Source of the DNA: Evernia prunastri
Taxonomy: Eukaryota > Ascomycota > Lecanoromycetes > Lecanorales > Parmeliaceae
Assembly (NCBI GenBank): GCA_003184365.1
Contig: NKYR01000199.1
Span: 1 to 49,523, forward strand
Reading direction: 5' to 3'
Length of the DNA: 49,523 bases
Made by a program: the position numbers and the translations under genes. Shown here in pieces: positions 1-11,336 of this stretch (position 1 is the stretch's first letter; each line of letters opens with the position of its first letter). The notes beneath the pieces are model-generated. The model saw only the letters and a list, made by a program, of their open reading frames with translations. It ran no database searches and was not told the origin of the DNA.

Positions 1-300
1 CTGAGCCAAGTGCGAAAGTGACCTCGAAGCAATCACAGGGCGCAAACTGGGTGGAGGGCCTGAAGAGCAGGATTTCGACCTCCTAAATCGATCGCTGGCA
101 AAAAGAAGGCATAGAAGGAGACAATCACGGAAACAATAGCGGCAGACTGAAAGAGAACGGAAGTGACAGTGGTTTGTGGCAACAACTTGACAGTCAAAGA
201 CTAAGAGTTGACAACAATGATAACACGAGAGGATAAGTTGAAGTTTTTGTCCGAAAGGTTTCTTCAGCGCTACAAATATTCGAGGAACTCCCTGATTAGT
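1..300. other. ordinary-composition edge, no gene identified
   Basis: This stretch has normal base composition and ends abruptly at about position 300, where the AT-rich block begins. I see no open frame or recognisable motif. It may be the flank of a gene outside the window. Confidence 0.5.
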
Positions 301-311
301 AAAGTAATTTA

Positions 312-346
312 CTAGATAGGCGTATTAAGCAATCAATCAATCAATC
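312..346 (+). repeat. left arm of an inverted repeat with (AATC)4 core
   Basis: This arm reads as a CTAGATAGGCGTATTAAG-type sequence followed by four AATC units. Its reverse complement recurs at 5814-5850 with a few RIP-type changes. The two arms bracket about 5.5 kb that includes the gypsy pol relic. The arm coincides with the abrupt edge of the AT-rich block. Confidence 0.6.
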
Positions 347-3300
347 ACTTATACTTGCTGAATCGAATATATTAATTAAGATAAAGCTAGTCTTTAAAAA
401 GATAGAGATTATCGTACGATTTAAGACTTAATTTGTAATTTCGACGAGTAGTTATCTTAATATATTTTAATTTGATAAAAGATTATAAATCGAATAAATA
501 TCTTTTAGATAATAGAGTTATATTGCACGATTAGTGATATTCTTAATTTAACTAATTGAATACTATATCGTCAATATTTCTTTTTATTCTTTCTCGATTT
601 TAATCGTTTTAAATCTTATATGTTTTTTATAATTTTCGTATAACTATAAACTTATTTAGACGATAAATCTTAATTAATTTAAATTATCGATTATAACGAC
701 TATCGCTTTATAAAAAACGAAGCTTTTCGTTAAATTATCTTCTTTATTAAAGTTAAGCTTTTAATTCTTCTTTTGATTATCTATCTTTAATACTATCGCT
801 TAATATTTTCAAAAATCAAATAATATTATAAAAAAAGCGTAGAATTAATAAAAATTCGCTCGAGTTAATTAAGCGATAACGTTTAATTTAGATTTTTTCG
901 GAAATCTATTAATCAAAGATTAATCTATTTTAGTTATATATTTGATTCGAGCTTAACTGTGTTCGCTTTTAAACGATTCGTCGATATTTAAATTATCGTA
1001 AACTCTTCTTAATAGATAATCGAACGAAGCTCGATAAATAAATAAGACGTCTTTTAACGTTATCGTAGAGATTTGAATTTAAATATCTTTAGAGATAATC
1101 GTAAGCTCTAAAGATAAAGCTTAAATTATCGTCGATATTGTTTTCGATATAAGTGATATTAAAGATAACGAGAACGTTCGAAAATCTAATAAATATTTAT
1201 CGAGCAAAAGTTTAAATCGTCGTATAGATACGCGACTTGAAAAAGATAATTATTTACTTTTCTTTAAATTTATTATAATAAATTCGCTTTTCGAACTTTC
1301 GTTATCGCTCGTCTCGATTATTTATAAATATTATCTCTCTAAAAATTCGCGTTCTCTAATAATATCTTCGATACTTTAATCTTAATCGTCTCTTTTTTTA
1401 AGAATATTATCGATTTTTTAAATATCGATACGACTAATTATAATCGATATTAATATAAAATAATAAACGAAAGCTAGAGATAATAGATCAACGTTATAAA
1501 TAATAAAATAATATAATAATTTAAGAGAATTATGAAATTAAGTTAAACGATTATAAAATTAAGTTAAAAATTTATACTTTTTACTAACGCGTATTATAAA
1601 AATACTTACTTTATAAATCTCACTTAAATTAGTAAATTCGCTATCGCTTTCTTTAATATTTAGCTTAACGATATCTTTTACTTTCGAAATTTTTCGAACT
1701 TTTTTATTAGACGAAATACGTTTTTTCGAAAAATCGTTATTAATTCTTAAATGATTTTCTTATATTTCTTTTATTTGACTCGATATTTATTAATCTTTTT
1801 TTTATTTTTCTCGATATATTATCTTTTTCATGATACACTTTTTTCGACTTTAAAATATTATCGACGAAATCTCACGATTAAAAGAATCGTCTTTAACTTG
1901 TTTTAGATAAATTACTAAAATTATTAAATAAAACTTACTTATATCTGAAGAAAGCTTTAATTTATAAATTAAATTGTAGATTTTTTAAGAGATTTTGTAT
2001 AAATCGATTTTCTTAATAAAGAGTGTTAAGCTTTTCAATATATAATATTCGACGTCTTTCGTCTTCGTAAGCTTTAAATAAACGCTATTCATTAAATTCG
2101 AGATTTTATATTTAAAGTTATAACGAATAGTTATCTTCGTTTAAACGAGCTTTATTATATTAAAAATATTATTTTTAATTAATTTTCGACACTTTATAAA
2201 GTTTTTAAATATCGAGTTAATTTTCGAAATAATTCTCGTTAAAATTTTTCTTGATTTAATTTTATATAAAACTTTAAATACGATAACAAAAATAAAAATA
2301 TTCTTTACGATATTAAGAGCGTATTTAATTTTTATTGGTAGAATATTTTAGTTCTCTTCGTACTTATCGACTAGTAAATAACGTAACGCGATCTTTATCG
2401 TCTAATTAATACGCTTAACTTATTTATTTATAAAAGAATAATAAATTATAATTATTTTTAAAATTATTTCGTATTTTGCAAATAGTATCTTTTAAAAAGC
2501 GGTTATAAATTTTAAATTTCTATCTAAAATCAGATGAGAGAGTATTTCTCAAATTTTATAGATATAATTAAAATGTCGTTCGATTTACACTTCTACGAAG
2601 TTCTTCTCGTTCTCGAATATTAGACGTACGAATTTAAAAAATTTATCGATTATTATTAAAAGATAATTGTAATTATTTGCGATTATTAATAGTTTGATTA
2701 TAAAATTTATAATTAATTTCTTTAATAATTGCTGAATTTTATTTATCGATTAAAATTCCTCGTAAAATAGTTATCGAGAAGATTTAAATAATTAATAAGT
2801 CGAATATATTTCGATATATTTTTGAATTATTTTTCACATTTTTAAAAAATAGACGAAGTTTTGTAAGCGATCGTAGATTTTAGAAATTTCGTTATAAATA
2901 TATCGATTATAATCGTATTTTAAAATTTGACGCGTTAGTTTTTTAAAGATATAAAAATGATCGAAATTAGAGTTATTAAGTATATAAAGTAATTGAAAGT
3001 TAATATTTAATCGATATAACTAATAAGTTATCTAAAAATCGATTTTAAAGTTTATAATATTTTTTATCTACTTTTAAATTTGTTTATAAATTTGTTTAAA
3101 GTAAAAATCTTTTAATAAAGTATTAGAAATCGTTTTTAAAAATTCGTTCTCGAAGTATACTATTAATATTAAAAAGATATTAATCGTCGTTGACTTTTCT
3201 ATTAAGAGTCGAGAAAGTTCGTTTATATTATCGTGAAATTTTTTAGCGTGATAAATTATTATTATTCTTATTAAAAAAGTAAATAAATATAACACTTATT

Positions 3301-3840
3301 CGTTAAATTTAACTAAACGATATTCGTTTGTTTTATTTTAAAGAATCGATTTTAATATTATATAATCGATTATAATAATAAAATTTTCGTTATCGAAAAA
3401 TTAAGAAAACTTAGTCAAAATTTATATTAAAGTATCGACTTCTAATTTTATTATTTAATATTTTATTTCGATATTATTAAGATCGCGAGATAAAAATAAA
3501 ATAGATCGCTCGATCTCGTTAATTCTTAATTAACATAAAATCGCATTATATTCTTTTTCTTTACTTTCATCGATATAAAAAATAAACGAACGATTAAAAT
3601 TCGAAAACGTTAATATCGACGTATTACATAATTTAATTTTTAATATTTTTTAAATTTTATAATATTTAAATTCGATTTAAAGCTTAATGAACGATGAAAT
3701 AGACTTATTTAAAGACTATATAAACTTAACGAAATTTAAATTAATATTAGATAAAAGTCGCTTCTTCTTCGCGTGATTTCGTCGAGATCGTCTCTTATTA
3801 AAATTTTCTTAAATTCTTCGATTTTAAATTTAATAAAAGA

Positions 3841-4200
3841 TTTAACGATAGCTACGTAGTTCTAGATAAATTTACGATAATATTCGAAAAAATTTAAATT
3901 AGTTTTCAGCTCTTTAAGACTTCTTGAAAAAGATATTTATCGAATAACATTTATCTTTTTTTTTATAATACTTAAATTTAATTTAAAGACGTAATAATTA
4001 AGAGTTATAATATTAAGATATATCAAATAATACTTCGAGAGAAATAGCGTTATTTCGCTCTTTTTTAATAGATCTAAAATTTAATTTAGATATTTAACGT
4101 AATTATTTAAAATCGAGAAGAAAATAATTATATTATTAATATAAATTAATATAAATTATTAGAGATAAAGAACAAAAAGTCTTTTTATTCGATATTAAAA
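3841..4200 (-). pseudogene. Ty3/gypsy reverse transcriptase relic (RIP-inactivated)
   Basis: Reading the minus strand from 4200 to 3841 in one frame gives 120 codons that follow the palm and thumb of a fungal Ty3/gypsy reverse transcriptase. The catalytic tyrosine-x-Asp-Asp motif reads YINN at 4132-4143, both aspartates changed by G-to-A. It is followed by the IIIF stretch, an ILDLLKKS-like helix, and further on FFEYYRKF, the equivalent of the usual GFxGYYRKF. The in-frame stops are TAA or TAG at positions where CAA or CAG would be expected, which is typical of RIP. Pol-like coding seems to extend in both directions (about 5.7 to 2.3 kb), but integrase and RNase H could not be read reliably. 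The copy is certainly inactive. Confidence 0.85.
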
Positions 4201-5813
4201 ATACTTAGATATATTTATTAAAGTTATAATCGAGATTTTTAATTATTCTTAATCTTGATAAAAATTAATAAATATAATTTTCTATTAATTAGACGATCGA
4301 ATTAATTATTGAAAAAATTCTTTAGTAAGATTAATCAATAAAAATATTATCGAGTTATCGAGAGTTTTTAAAATAATATTTTATTTCGAAAAAAAAAAAA
4401 CGTTTTAGAATAGAATTTAATATTAATCTTTCGTAAATCTATTATTATTTTAAATTTATCGTTTTTTTATATTATAAAAGTCGAAAAGAAAATCGCTAAC
4501 GATATTTTTAATAAGACTTTCTAGACGTATTCTTATTTCATCAAAAAATCGAGAATAGAATTTATAATTTTTCGATCTCTTTAAGATAAATTAAAATCTT
4601 TTTATTTTAATTTAAAAAGATCTAATTTATCTTTAAAAGAAATAAGTATTTTAATTTTATTGTTAAAACGATTAAGACTCGATCGAAATAAAGTTTAATA
4701 TTTCTTTAAAATCTTTTCGATTCTTTCTCGATATGCAAAATTTTAATACTCTAAGATACTTATTTCTAATACTACGACGTCTTCGAAATAATTTACAATA
4801 TATAACTTAGACTTCGTCTAATAAAAATATCGATAAAATAAAAATTAATCTTTATAATTTCGCGAAATGTCATAAAACTAACAAAAAATTTAATAATTAA
4901 TCTTTATAAACTTTACACAAATATTTTTCGAAATTTGTAATTGAAATTACATTAAAATAATTATTAAGTATTATTTATACTTTCGATATAAAAACTTTTA
5001 GCTAAAGATTTATTTTTAAAATAGATTCGAAAAGATAGAAGTATTTAGTTATTAGAGATCGATATTTGATTAAAATATTCTATTTAGCGTTAAATTAAAA
5101 AAATTATAACTTCGATAATATAGATATTAATTTTTTTTCTTCGAGATGTCTAAAGAATTTTGATCTTTATTAATAATATTAATATAAGTAATTTCTTGAT
5201 ATATATATTAATTTTAAAAGCTTTTAATCTAATCGCTCGAATTAATATTTACTCTTTTATTAATATCGATTATATCTAAAAAAAAATTGACGAATATTAA
5301 TATTATTAAATTTTAAAATATCGATATCGAGAATTATTTTATAAAATAAGTTTAAGATAATATGAAATTCTTTCGAGACAATCTCTTCTTTTCTCGTAAT
5401 AATCTATATTTTTATATTTACTTTAACACAGTCGTATAAAAATAGAGTTTCGATATTAATTTCTTTATAACGTAGTTTTTTTTATTGAATATTAAATATA
5501 AGCGATATTAATTAAAATAACTTAAACGATAAATATCTTCTATTAAAGATATTAAAGATTTAGTATCTAGATATAATTTTTAAATTCTTTTATTCTCTAA
5601 AAAGTAAATATATATAATTTTAAATTCTTTTTTAAAAGTTATTTTAAAAGCTTTTAAATTTAAAGTTTAAATATTTAAAATAAAGATATTAGTTTTAATG
5701 ATATTAGAATCTAAGATTATTTCGGTAACGAGTGTAATAATCGAAGTTAATTAAACTTATAAAGATATTTTTATAAATATATCGAAGTAATTAAGAGATA
5801 TTAATAAGTTTAA

Positions 5814-5850
5814 GATTGATTGATTGATTGTTTTATACGCCTATGCTAGC
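5814..5850 (-). repeat. right arm of the inverted repeat with (GATT)4 core
   Basis: Four GATT units followed by a GTTTTATACGCCTATGCTAGC-like stretch, the reverse complement of the arm at 312-346. AT-rich sequence continues beyond it to 9342, so it is not the edge of the RIP block. Whether the pair marks an element's ends or an unrelated inverted duplication is unresolved. Confidence 0.6.
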
Positions 5851-8800
5851 TACTTAATAAGTTTAAGAAGTTCGTAATAAATATAGATATATCGATAATT
5901 AATATTGCGATAAAGTTACTTTTTGATAAATCTCGATTATTTATTAAAAATTTTAAGATTTTTTTCTTTAAAGTTTTGCTTCGATTAAAGTTTTTAATAT
6001 AATATACGTTTCTTAGTCGTAGATATTTAAATCTTTATTCTTATTTGCGTCTTTCTTCTCTTTTTTTAAATTTATCTTTATTATCTTTCAATTTTAATTC
6101 GTATAATTATTATCTTAATAATTTTCGTTAGAGTAACGATAAAACGAAAAAGTGACTTCTTCGATTTTCGTTCGTTGTTTTTAATATTTAAATTTTTTAA
6201 GATTCGCTTAAATTCTTAAGATCGTCTAAATTTAACTTCAATCGAAACGATCTTCGATTCGATATTTTAAATCAATTCTTTGACTATAAGATTTTTAAAT
6301 AAATATTAAACTTTAATAAAGTTTAATATAAATAAGTTGAGATCGAGCTTTATTCGAGACTTATTTAAATTACAAACGCGTTTTACGACGACTTCGTTAT
6401 TGCGAACTCGTCGATTAAATTTCTTAATAATATCTTATTTTTTACGTATAAGAATAACGAATATTAGATTTACGTCGAGATCTTATTAGAGATATCAAAT
6501 AATTATATTCTCGTCGATAACTTTAATATCGTAAAAATAGTTAATCTTTTTAATTAGATATTAACTAATAATAAGAATAACGTTATGGAATCGAAATTTT
6601 ATATTTTCGGCTTTCTTTAGAGCTTTAAAGCGATTTGATCGATATTTTCTAAAAAGTTTATCTTTTTATATAACGAGATTATTATTTATCTTTTGACGTA
6701 CTTAAGCGAATAATTTATTATATTACTTCAGAGTATCTTCTTCTAGATATATCGATAATATTCTTAAAATTAAATCGTTATTTTTTAATTTCGCAATATA
6801 TTAAAAACGATAAATAAAGAAAATTATAGATTACTTATTGAAATTAAATATTATAGTATCTATTAATTAAAGAATTCGAGATTTTCGTTTTTTTGAAGCG
6901 TGATCGACAGAATCTAAGTAATCGTAATTTCGAGATTAACGATTAAATTAATAGCGTTTATGAAAATATTTATTTTACGAAGCTAATTAATAACGTTTTC
7001 GACGAAAACGCTTATTCGATAACGATATTTAATTATATTTTCGATTATAATAATACTTAAAAAATAATTCTAATCGACGATTTTTTTTAAAAATAAATTT
7101 ACTTACTTAATAACGAAGTTTAATATTTTATCGAATAACTCTAAATCGAAGATAGACAAATTTATCTTTCGCTTCGAAACGACGTAATTCTAATTTATAA
7201 AATCTTTGATAATTGTCTAAAGACTTTAAAATCAAATCTTTTAATTTGATATTACGTCGATTATAATTTAATCGATTATTAAAAGACTTTAATCTTATAT
7301 CTTAATAAGATAAGATCGATATTTAACTAGCTCGTCGTGATGAAATAATAACTAATAAATCGACGAAGCTTAATGATCTATTTATATTTTTAATTAATTT
7401 CTTTTTTACTTTTCGATTATATAAGTTATAATTAAATCAATCGAAATAAAAAAAATCGAAGAGATTTCTTTTTCGACGAGATCTTTTAAATCTTCAAAAT
7501 TATTAAATAAATAAAGAAGATTTTAATGAATTAAAAATCTTCAAAGTCGAGAAGAATTGACGACTAAAGAACTTTTTAATAAGATTCAATAATAACTCGA
7601 ATACTTCGAACTCTTCTAAATTATCTTTTAATCTAAAGATTTAAAATTTAAAATTCTTTTAATTTAATATAAATTAAGACGAGTTAAACGAGAGAAGATA
7701 TTTCTCGACTTTCTTCTAATACTATCTTCGCTTCGCGTCTAATAATAAACGATATATCATTTAAATTACTTTTATCTTAATATTATTTATTAATATTTAG
7801 AGAAACGATAGATCGTATCTTAAATCGTTTTTTGTTAGTTTTTCGATAACTATTAAAACGATAATATAATCTCTTTAATAGCTGATTTTCGAATATTAAG
7901 AATTTTTAACATTTCTTCGAATTTTCGTAATTTTCTTTATTCGCTCGATAATATAATCTATTATTTTTAGACGTAATATTAAGCGTTTCTCAGCTATTCT
8001 AAAAGATTCGACGAATTAATTAAAACGATTTTTAAAATTGAGAAAATCGTTTCTTTTTATCTTTGTTATAATAATCGATTTTATAGAAGTATTCTCAGAC
8101 GTAGCTTTAGTAAACGATAATGCTCTTAGAAGATTTTAAAGTGTCTCGATATCTTATTCGAAAGTTCGTAGAGATAACTAAAGATTTTCTAAATTCGTCT
8201 TTCAAAATAAAGATTAGCTAGTATCGTAACGATTCGAAAGAGATCGATAAAGTTTTAGTGTCTTTGTGATTAGTCGTTTAATAACTTATTAATTAATCGA
8301 GTCGATTAATTTGTGCTGAGAGACTTTAAAGATAAGAAAATCGTGAAATTAAAAAAATAATTTCAAAATCTTTCGATTAATTTAATGATTTGAAATTAAC
8401 GTAATTAAGTTAGATATGAATTGTTTAAAATCGATTAAAATAATATAATATTAATATAACGAAAGCGTCGTTAGTGATTTGAGAATATTGACGAAAGCGT
8501 CTAATATATTTCGAATTTCTCTATATATAGAATCTAGATAATAGCTAATATATCTCGAGAACTTCTGAGATTCAAGAAAACAGCTTGATATATCTTCTTA
8601 ATATAGCGATATTGTTATTAATTATCACGATCGTCACAATATATAGACATATAGTAGATATAAACGTGATAACTAAGAACTATCGAGAATTCTGCTACTT
8701 AAATATATTGTTCGTTAAGCATATCTAGATCTAACTAGCTTCTTTTAGATTAAGTCTTTAGATCAAATCTGATTAGATTATAATACGTTTCGAAGTATAT

Positions 8801-9169
8801 TCGAGATTATAATATTTCGAAGAGAAAATAACTTAAATTTAAAGATAAGAATTGACTTAGAATAAGATAAGTAATTTAAAGATTATCGATTAAGCGTGAC
8901 GACAATATAATTGATATTCGTAATATTATAATCGAAGATATAATGTTAAGATAACTTAATAATTTCTATAATTAGATTTATTATATAAGACGAATACGAA
9001 GAAGAAAGAAAGAGAAAGAGAATCTCTAGGAGAATAAATATCTTAATTCTTAGCGCTTCACTAAGAAATCGAGTGTCGAAGAGAATCGAGTGTTAATGAG
9101 AATTGTGTATCAAATCGTATACTTAGTTATTATAAATTTTTTAATAAGACTAAGTCAAATCGTAATAAT

Positions 9170-9342
9170 TAATATAACTTCGATTCGAAAAATTCTTGAA
9201 TTTTCAAAATCTAGAATTTACGTTCTATAATTTCTCTTTTCACTTATCTCTAAATATTATTATAAAACGACAAATTATGAAGTTTCGAATTTTAGGATAT
9301 TGCATTAGTAGGTGTGTTGCATTAGTAGATGACAACGAGTAA
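9170..9342. mobile_element. right terminus of a RIP-degraded TIR element
   Basis: The terminal 50 bp contain the motif TTGCATTAGTAGGTG twice (second copy slightly mutated) and end in ...ACGAG followed by TA. The subterminal sequence from about 9170 is the reverse complement, with RIP-type differences, of the left arm of the element at 9908-11142 (compare 9941-10070). It is therefore the end of a larger relative of that element. Its left end was not found; it is either degraded within the AT-rich block or lies before the window. Confidence 0.7.
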
Positions 9343-9907
9343 GATTAAGAATTAATCTTTTTTTCGAGACGAATAACTATTATAAATAAGATAAGAACGA
9401 GCTTGACGAAGCTTGATAAAGCTCGAAATAGATAGATAGTAAGATCAGAAAGGAGCTCGGCGGAGCTTGGCAAAGCAATGTATTTAGGCAGCAGAACTCC
9501 ATAGAAAAACACAGACTTTTTACACCCACCATACGTGCACATGCTGTGACGTAACAAAGGCGATGTAGCTGTAAGATAGTCACACCCTTCTAGAAATCAA
9601 TTCGCTCGCTATCAATCAAGTTCAATCGTTCTTCTATGCTTGTGTTCTTCTTGACGCGAAGTATATGCTTACGAGTCTACCACACAATTACGAGTAATCT
9701 CGTCACATTTAATATTAGATAGTTATTAAATAATAAATAGAGCTAGCTAATAGAATAAGATATTACTATTAATTGCAGATCTTGATTAATTCTATTAAAA
9801 GTAACCACTCAATTAGAGAATATTTTGAAGAGATTTATACTAATATGACTTAACTTCTCCTATCTTTCCTGGCAAGAGTGGAGCGTCTGCAGAAGGCTTC
9901 TGCGATA
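9343..9907. other. spacer between two TIR elements, degenerate repeat DNA
   Basis: There are no supportable genes; the short open frames near 9345-9583 have no recognisable content. The last ~50 bp (about 9855-9905) resemble 36625-36680 (shared core TCTGCAGAAG-CTTCTGC), so this is part of a dispersed repeat into which the element at 9908 inserted. Confidence 0.5.
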
Positions 9908-10075
9908 CTCGCAATCACCTACTAATGCAATACCCTAAAATCCGAAAACTTTATAATTTGTCGTTTCACAACAATATTTAGAGATAAATAAAAGAAGAAA
10001 TTATAGAACGTAGAATCTAGATTTTGAAAATTCAAAAATATTTCGAATCGAAGTTATATTGATAAATGTAGATAA

Positions 10076-10228
10076 TGTCAAGATTATGTGGTAGGACACT
10101 TAGTTGTATTAACTATGGAGTGCTATGGTACAAAGGGCGACCTATGTAGGGCCGGTGCCAAGGCCGGCCTTGGCCCGGTGTTTAGCCGGGCCGAGGCCTT
10201 GGCAGTCCTCTACCCTACAATTTCAACA
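10076..10228 (+). repeat. 5' LTR of the TRIM-like element (153 bp)
   Basis: TG...CA ends. It contains a strong GC-rich palindromic stretch around 10151-10202 (GCCGG/CCGGC and AAGGCC/GGCCTT blocks). It matches 10848-11000 along its length. Confidence 0.88.
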
Positions 10229-10251
10229 CTCCCCTTCGCCCGCATGTTCCA

Positions 10252-10326
10252 AGCGCCGGGTTACCAAAGTGAGCCTAGTGCCGGGTAGCCAAAGTGAGAC
10301 TAGCGCCGGATAGCTAGGGTGATCCC
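10252..10326 (+). repeat. 25-bp tandem repeat, three imperfect units
   Basis: The units start at 10252, 10277 and 10302, each beginning AG(C/T)GCCGG and running into a GCCAAAGTGAG-like core. The third is the most diverged. A further fragment of the motif lies near 10820, just before the 3' LTR. Confidence 0.7.
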
Positions 10327-10847
10327 CCACCCCCTACACCCCCCTAGAGGCGATTTTGAAATCCACGAGTTTCAACGCTCGCGAAGTCCGAAACCTCAAA
10401 CAGGCTAGTGCGAAATCCGGGTGGCAAAGGTTAAGTGGCCGAAATCCTGAATAGTGGCAAGTTGCCGACCAAAACGAGAGCATGGATGGCTCCCCTGGAG
10501 CTATGGTGTTAGCGGTCAGTCTTTGGCCTTCAGAGGGTGCTCCGGGGCTGCTTCCACCCCGAGGGCATCGCGGAAAGCGACAAACTTGTCNTGGCGCGGC
10601 ATGCTGGCCTGACGGAAGCTGGAGAAGTCCCCAGCCATCGATTTTCGTGCGGCCAAAGAACCATTTTGCAGTGGGCAATGCCCATATCAAGGAGGTTTGC
10701 AAAGAGGCCTGTATAGCTACTGCGACTCGTCGCGATGGCCACACCGCAATGCGATGGGCATCAAATGCTTAGAGGTCACTGCAGCCATAGCTGGCAATAG
10801 GTTACCACTGTAGATAAACAGCGCCGGACAAATCCGGGCTCATAACC

Positions 10848-11000
10848 TGTCAAGATTATGTGGTAGGACACTTAGTTGTATTAACTATGGAGTGCTATGG
10901 TACAAAGGGCGACCTATGTAGGGCCGGTGCCAAGGCCGGCCTTGGCCCGGTGTTTAGCCGGGCCGAGGCCTTGGCAGTCCTCTACCCTACAATTTCAACA
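10848..11000 (+). repeat. 3' LTR of the TRIM-like element (153 bp)
   Basis: Direct repeat of 10076-10228, immediately followed by the second copy of the GATAA target duplication. Confidence 0.88.
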
Positions 11001-11330
11001 GATAATATTATACAAATTTCGTTCAATTCTTCGGGGGGCCGACGCAGGTTTAGGGAGGCTTTTTGGGGGCACCTCCCCGCGGATTTATCGGATTTTAGGG
11101 TATTGCATTAGTAGGTGTGTTGCATTAGTAGGTGATTGCGAGTAGCCATAGCAGAGAATGCCGTAGCCTTCTGCAAGCCAGTGGCATCATAACAAAGAAA
11201 GGATGTTCCTGTAGCAGCTGCCTTCAAAGTAATTAATCTTTAATTCTCGAAGAGAAGCATTTGCGGTAACTCTTTAGTTTTCCACCCGAGTGGTTCAAAA
11301 CGGGCCTGTCATACAGAGGGAGAAATCCGC

Positions 11331-11336
11331 AAAAAA
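11331..11336 (-). terminator. Pol III terminator of the tRNA-Pro gene
   Basis: Six T residues on the minus strand directly follow the discriminator base of the tRNA at 11337, the usual RNA polymerase III stop signal. Confidence 0.7.

Larger units (their letters stand above)
301..9342. repeat. RIP-degraded AT-rich repeat block
   Basis: About 9 kb of strongly AT-rich DNA. By eye TpA is in great excess, CA and TG are rare, and CGA/TCG trinucleotides stay common; this is the pattern left when RIP converts CpA to TpA. No long open frame survives. A minus-strand gypsy reverse transcriptase is readable through its stop codons at 3841-4200, so at least part of the block is an LTR retrotransposon. 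A minus-strand stretch near 6.2-6.5 kb, upstream of pol in that orientation, stays open unusually long and could be gag, but I could not confirm it. The right edge is the TIR at 9342. I found no flanking LTR pair. Confidence 0.85.
10076..11000 (+). mobile_element. complete non-autonomous LTR retroelement (TRIM-like)
   Basis: Two 153-bp direct repeats (10076-10228 and 10848-11000) begin TGTCAAG and end TTTCAACA. The pair is bracketed by the 5-bp target duplication GATAA (10071-10075 and 11001-11005). The internal 619 bp encode no gag or pol. They hold a 25-bp tandem repeat, GC-rich sequence and one ambiguous base (10591). No canonical tRNA primer-binding site is obvious after the 5' LTR. The element is GC-rich and its LTRs look unmutated, unlike the AT-rich DNA beside it, so insertion after the main RIP episode, or escape because repeats this short are poor RIP targets, is likely. 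The strand given is arbitrary. Confidence 0.88.
9908..11142. mobile_element. TIR DNA element (MITE-like), TA target site, hosting a nested TRIM
   Basis: The left end begins CTCGCAATCACCTACTAATG and the right end is its inverted match ending ...GGTGATTGCGAG; each is flanked by TA (9906-9907 and 11143-11144). The right TIR carries the ~15-bp motif TTGCATTAGTAGGTG twice, while the left TIR has one copy, so one sub-repeat was lost or gained. Without the nested LTR element (925 bp plus 5-bp duplication) the host element is only about 305 bp, which is non-autonomous. A TA duplication with TIRs fits Tc1/mariner-like or other TA-targeting transposons, but no transposase is present to place it. Related termini occur at 9342, 46677 and, as a variant, at 37143/37790. 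Confidence 0.8.

Noticed and set aside
3074..3295. 73-codon minus-strand frame in the RIP block.
   Set aside because: Composition is almost entirely I, L, F, K, N and Y as expected from AT-rich DNA; no motif.
10334..10772. Overlapping open frames on both strands of the TRIM interior (up to 136 codons).
   Set aside because: They overlap in opposite frames in GC-rich repeat DNA, contain the ambiguous base at 10591, and match no gag, pol or other family.
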